Part shown: positions 60,770-64,000 of the stretch, piece by piece
Numbering within the stretch: the first letter of the stretch is position 1
Layout: every line of letters starts with the position of its first letter
Source: Dermanyssus gallinae
Lineage: Eukaryota > Arthropoda > Arachnida > Mesostigmata > Dermanyssidae
Direction: 5' to 3'
Length of the DNA: 64,000 nucleotides
NCBI GenBank assembly: GCA_003439945.1
Contig: QVRM01002755.1
Span: 569,001-633,000 of the forward strand
Notes under the pieces: generated by a model
What the model saw: only the letters and a program-made list of their open reading frames with translations
Database searches by the model: none
What the model was told of the DNA's origin: nothing
Made by a program: the position numbers and the translations under genes

Positions 60770-61439
60770 CTGAAATGGCAGAAACGCAGAGTTAGACTGC
60801 TTGACACACTTTACTGAGTACGCAATACTTGTCCTTTCAGTGTTTAGCACTTTCTATAGGATTTTTTCCATATTGTCGAAGTGTATGTACGAAGATTATT
60901 TCGTGCTAGGACGCACATGGTAGACAGGGCGAGTAGCGTATATATTACAGCACAACAGGTCATACAAGTAACTAGCTTTCGCGCTGTTCAATTTAATTTA
61001 TTCACTACTCAATTGCCATTTCCAAAATATGAATAACACAAAAGGCGCGTGATGCAACACTAGCGTCCGCCTCACTCATTGAGAGGTAGTGCAGAAATCC
61101 CTTAGGCGTCTAATGGCTTATCGGCACTGGCCACATGGTTAAAGATAGAAGCCTGGATGTCCATAAGGTCATGATAGCCATGCGCGACATATCTTGTGTA
61201 TACGTGACGGCTAAAACATGCGGCTCCTTCCTAAAGGCACCAATAAGTATAGGTGTCAAGGTGCACAATCTCGAGCCGAAGCTTTGCGAACAGTTCCCTG
61301 CCAGTCCTGCCAATAGTGCTGGAATAGTTGTGTCATCGATGGTGTCTGTCCGACTCGATTTAAAAGTGATCATTATGCAGTATGGTCTCTAGCAAACAAT
61401 TGAGGGGAAAAAACACACATTCTACAGGACTTCCGGAAG
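60770..61439. other. Upstream intron of the receptor, nothing recognised
   Basis: Two mirror frames at 61110-61392 are unassigned. No extracellular-domain exon (Cys-Trp-rich hormone-binding fold) is visible. Confidence 0.45.
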
Positions 61440-63900
61440 TCATGCGGCTGCGGAAGGATATCTTCCGTCAGCGTTGGCGCAGCGTTGCCGCGCTGAACTT
61501 CGGTCGATATGCGCTTCAATAGGTATTCGCTAGCGCAAGGACCCTAAGTTGTACCGATGACTTTTCGGCCTAGTTCCTTAATACATTTCATAGACTCCGG
61601 TCGGATCGCACCAACAGTCTCCAGGGCGATCGGCTAAATTGTAAATTGCGACGCTAATTTCTGGTGTTTCGCCAATTTTCTGTTTTTTGCAAGTCGGGCG
61701 CCCGCACCTACCTCACGGCTTGTGTTTTCAACGTAGCTTCTGACCAGTGTACACGACACTGTAACATCCCAAACGACTACAAGCCCATGGGGTAAAAGTT
61801 TTTCCGTCGTGCGTCAGCTAGCTATTCCGACTGAGACCGACAGGTTTTTTCAATGCCGGGATGTGGGCCGAGTGAAGATCGCGAAAGATCACATTGTTGA
61901 TGGCAGAGTTCACCCGTGCCGTTTACTGAAGTTCTTTACAGGCTGCAAAGGTGGGGCGTGCAAACTACCTCCCCCAACCGTAAGCCGGAAACTATGCAGA
62001 GTGTGTTGTTGTCTAGCATTATTTTCAGCTGCGACGAGACGAGCGCTTAATGCCACTTATCTGTTGAAAGCACGCTTTTAAACAAAAAGAAAACCCACTG
62101 GTCGCAAAAGTTCGCGAGTGCAGCCTGCATTAAGTTGGCGATCCAACTTTCAGTCGAGGGAGCCCCGATGACAACGACAATTTTCTTTACTTCGGACAAC
62201 AAGTCCAGATAGCAGGAGAGAGCAAAATCGATCGATCTGCGTAACCCTAAGCTACCACCAACGGGAAGCGCAGCAGGAGCCTAAAATAGATATTTAAGAC
62301 CAACGTTTAGCAGGGATTGTAGGGTCTTCCGGAGTATCTTATCAAAATGCTGTAGTGGGTCCCGCCTTCTGAAAGCTGGCCAACATCGGAGTTAGTACAT
62401 TAAGGGGATCGTGGAGAAACTGTGTCTCAGTAGGTACAATGCTGGTTGCGCGTCTAAGGCTTTGAGTCGGCGGCGCGTTGGTTGGCGTCTGCAAGTTTCT
62501 TCCTGAGCGCATCCTCTATCGTCGCTTCCGTGAGTAGCGCACTTAGTAACTCCAAATTGTCTTTGGTTAGCTCTCTAATATTTAAAAGCTGCGCCCTTAC
62601 CAACGGTGTTGACTCCGTGTGCATATCTTGAGAGAACCAGAGTATCTCATACTTATCGTCGTCGGGGTAAATCTGATTCTGTATCGAATGCTCTCATTTT
62701 TTTGATATCCTTAATTACCGTCAAGCTGTCGACGGCTAAGATAGCGCCGTCTAGACACCACGACCGCAGTTCCGACACTAGTGTGCTTCGGCCTGGTGAT
62801 TAAATATACCGATGCAGAAGAGTACAGAACCGCAAGGATCCTTCTGCTGCAAGCCACAGCATGAGTGTATGGTTTTCGCCTGCCAGAGGAGATTTGTGGG
62901 CCAGCCGTTTGTACATATGACAAACGGCTGAAAAAGGCTCGGGACTTTGAAAGTTACATTGTTTAACAGATGGCTTGTACCCCATGACCCCCTTTGAAAC
63001 CCCTTGTAGCGTAGACCGCTACTTCTGTTCAGCCCTTGATTCTGCAACCAAGCTGCATCGGTAGGGTGTTTCTACAGCAAACTGCAGCATGTTTGTGAAT
63101 CGAAAAAAGCTATCGTATCAGTTGAGAGCAGCGTTCTGGCGGCTGCTGACACATCGCCTTGAGCCAGCTTTGCCTGCGCGCTTATTGCTCTACGACGGCC
63201 GGAGTCTGCAGCGGGGCCTGTTTTGTCTTCAAGTCGTGTGAGGGATATGGACGCACCCCTCTGAAGGCGAAGCGAACTAGGAAAGTGAGTGTCCGGCCTT
63301 TCTGCTTTTTTGCCGAGATGCTGAACACCGTTGTCAAAAAGGTAAAGAGCCTTTCTTAGCATTCCCGTCCCCTCGAATGGATGATACCGTCAATGGCTTC
63401 TGCCAGCTCAATAGAAATATTGTTCCGCAAGCTTAGTGGGATGCAGGACAACATTTTGACGCTCGCCTTTCTCTGGGTCGCTTTCAACACAAGATGGGTC
63501 ATGTCTGTATCAATGGGCGCACGCTGCCGGGAGGATCGTTTCGTTAAATGTGAGCTGTATGAAGTGGGATGAGCATTTGGTGTCTTTTTCTCAATGCCAT
63601 GCTGTGACTGCGCGACCACTGGGAAAGCCCTTATCGTATCCTGAATGCCTACGTCATTGCCTACGAGCGCCTGTTTAACTCGAGGCGTAACCTCTAAAAA
63701 GTTTGCTCTGGTTGCGCTTAAATCCGGGAGGAGCGTCGATAGGACAGATTCCACACACACCGATTTTTTCCACGACCGTTTCCATCTGATGAGGAATAGT
63801 GTTCCTTATGACTACTGGCAGATAGATCCACCTTATCCACGTAGGGAGCGCTTGCTGAAAGTAGCGGCAGGTTGAATATTTGCAACGGAAGCGCGCAACT
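61440..63900 (-). mobile_element. RLE-type LINE, longest but most decayed copy
   Basis: Blocks in order down the minus strand: an N-terminal region at 63760-63360 (VTPRVKQALV, IELAEAIDGI), AQAKLAQGDVSAAARTLLST before the RT, and SWCLDGAILAVDSLTVIKD at about 62770-62715, which aligns with the WYLDDATIRG box but has lost the catalytic pair. Then LDNNTLCIVSGLRLGEVVC at about 62000, GLVVVWDVTVSCTLV at about 61785, and PIALETVGAI then STEVQRGNAATL at 61640-61480. Frames shift repeatedly. It is the only copy showing the region N-terminal to the RT. Confidence 0.72.
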
Positions 63901-64000
63901 TTAGAGGCGCGACCTCAGGCTTCGGCTGAATAATTCGCTTTGCAGAACGTTTGAGAGAACTCCATGCGATTCAGTCGATGTGCACGAGAGCTGCAGCTGG

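Noticed and set aside
60654..60850. Receptor start at the ATG at 60850
   Set aside because: The 27 residues before RVPMSPPSG lack a signal peptide or hormone-binding fold, and a strong acceptor lies at 60770.
61110..61392. Mirror frames of about 86 codons on both strands as a possible ectodomain exon
   Set aside because: They lack the Cys/Trp pattern of a hormone-binding domain and lie beside the decayed LINE.

Overview
The window is eukaryotic, almost certainly from an arthropod. Long introns are packed with non-LTR retrotransposons, tRNA-derived SINEs, mariner relics, small inverted-repeat DNA elements and dozens of (TA)n microsatellites. Nothing looks prokaryotic. A chelicerate (mite or tick) is a reasonable guess, but the sequence does not prove it.

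One host gene can be read with confidence. It lies on the minus strand and spans at least 6221-60769, about 54.5 kb. It encodes a class B (secretin-type) neuropeptide GPCR, in my judgement most like the pigment-dispersing-factor (PDF) receptor. Eight exons join without a frame break: 60769-60654 (TM1), 48995-48650 (TM2 and extracellular loop 1), 43651-43495 (TM3 to start of TM4), 42370-42237 (TM4-TM5), 39116-39034 (end of TM5 and intracellular loop 3), 19534-19396 (TM6-TM7), 8017-7976 (end of TM7) and 7432-6221 (C-terminal tail and stop). They total 2229 nt, 742 codons plus stop. Every junction has AG/GT splice sites, compatible phases and the expected class B sequence across it. The N-terminal hormone-binding exons are not seen and should lie beyond 64,000.

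Most of the rest is intron. 1-6220 is 3' flank and holds an RLE-type LINE copy, a SINE and an (ATT)n tract. Intron 8.0-19.4 kb holds two LINE fragments, two SINEs, a 1.1-kb foldback element and a mariner relic. The 19.5-kb intron (19535-39033) holds another RLE-LINE and a 2.65-kb block repeated three times in tandem (27659-35615), followed by more decayed LINE. Introns at 39-61 kb hold MITEs, SINEs, LINE fragments and a second mariner relic. From 61.4 kb to near the window end is a further decayed RLE-LINE.

The most notable points are: the reconstructed receptor, whose class B HETY tetrad appears as H-E-T-His; its low-complexity loop and tail; a SINE family whose 3' tail matches the 3' end of the resident RLE-LINE; and the tandem triplication of an already dead LINE ORF1 with a SINE at its junction.
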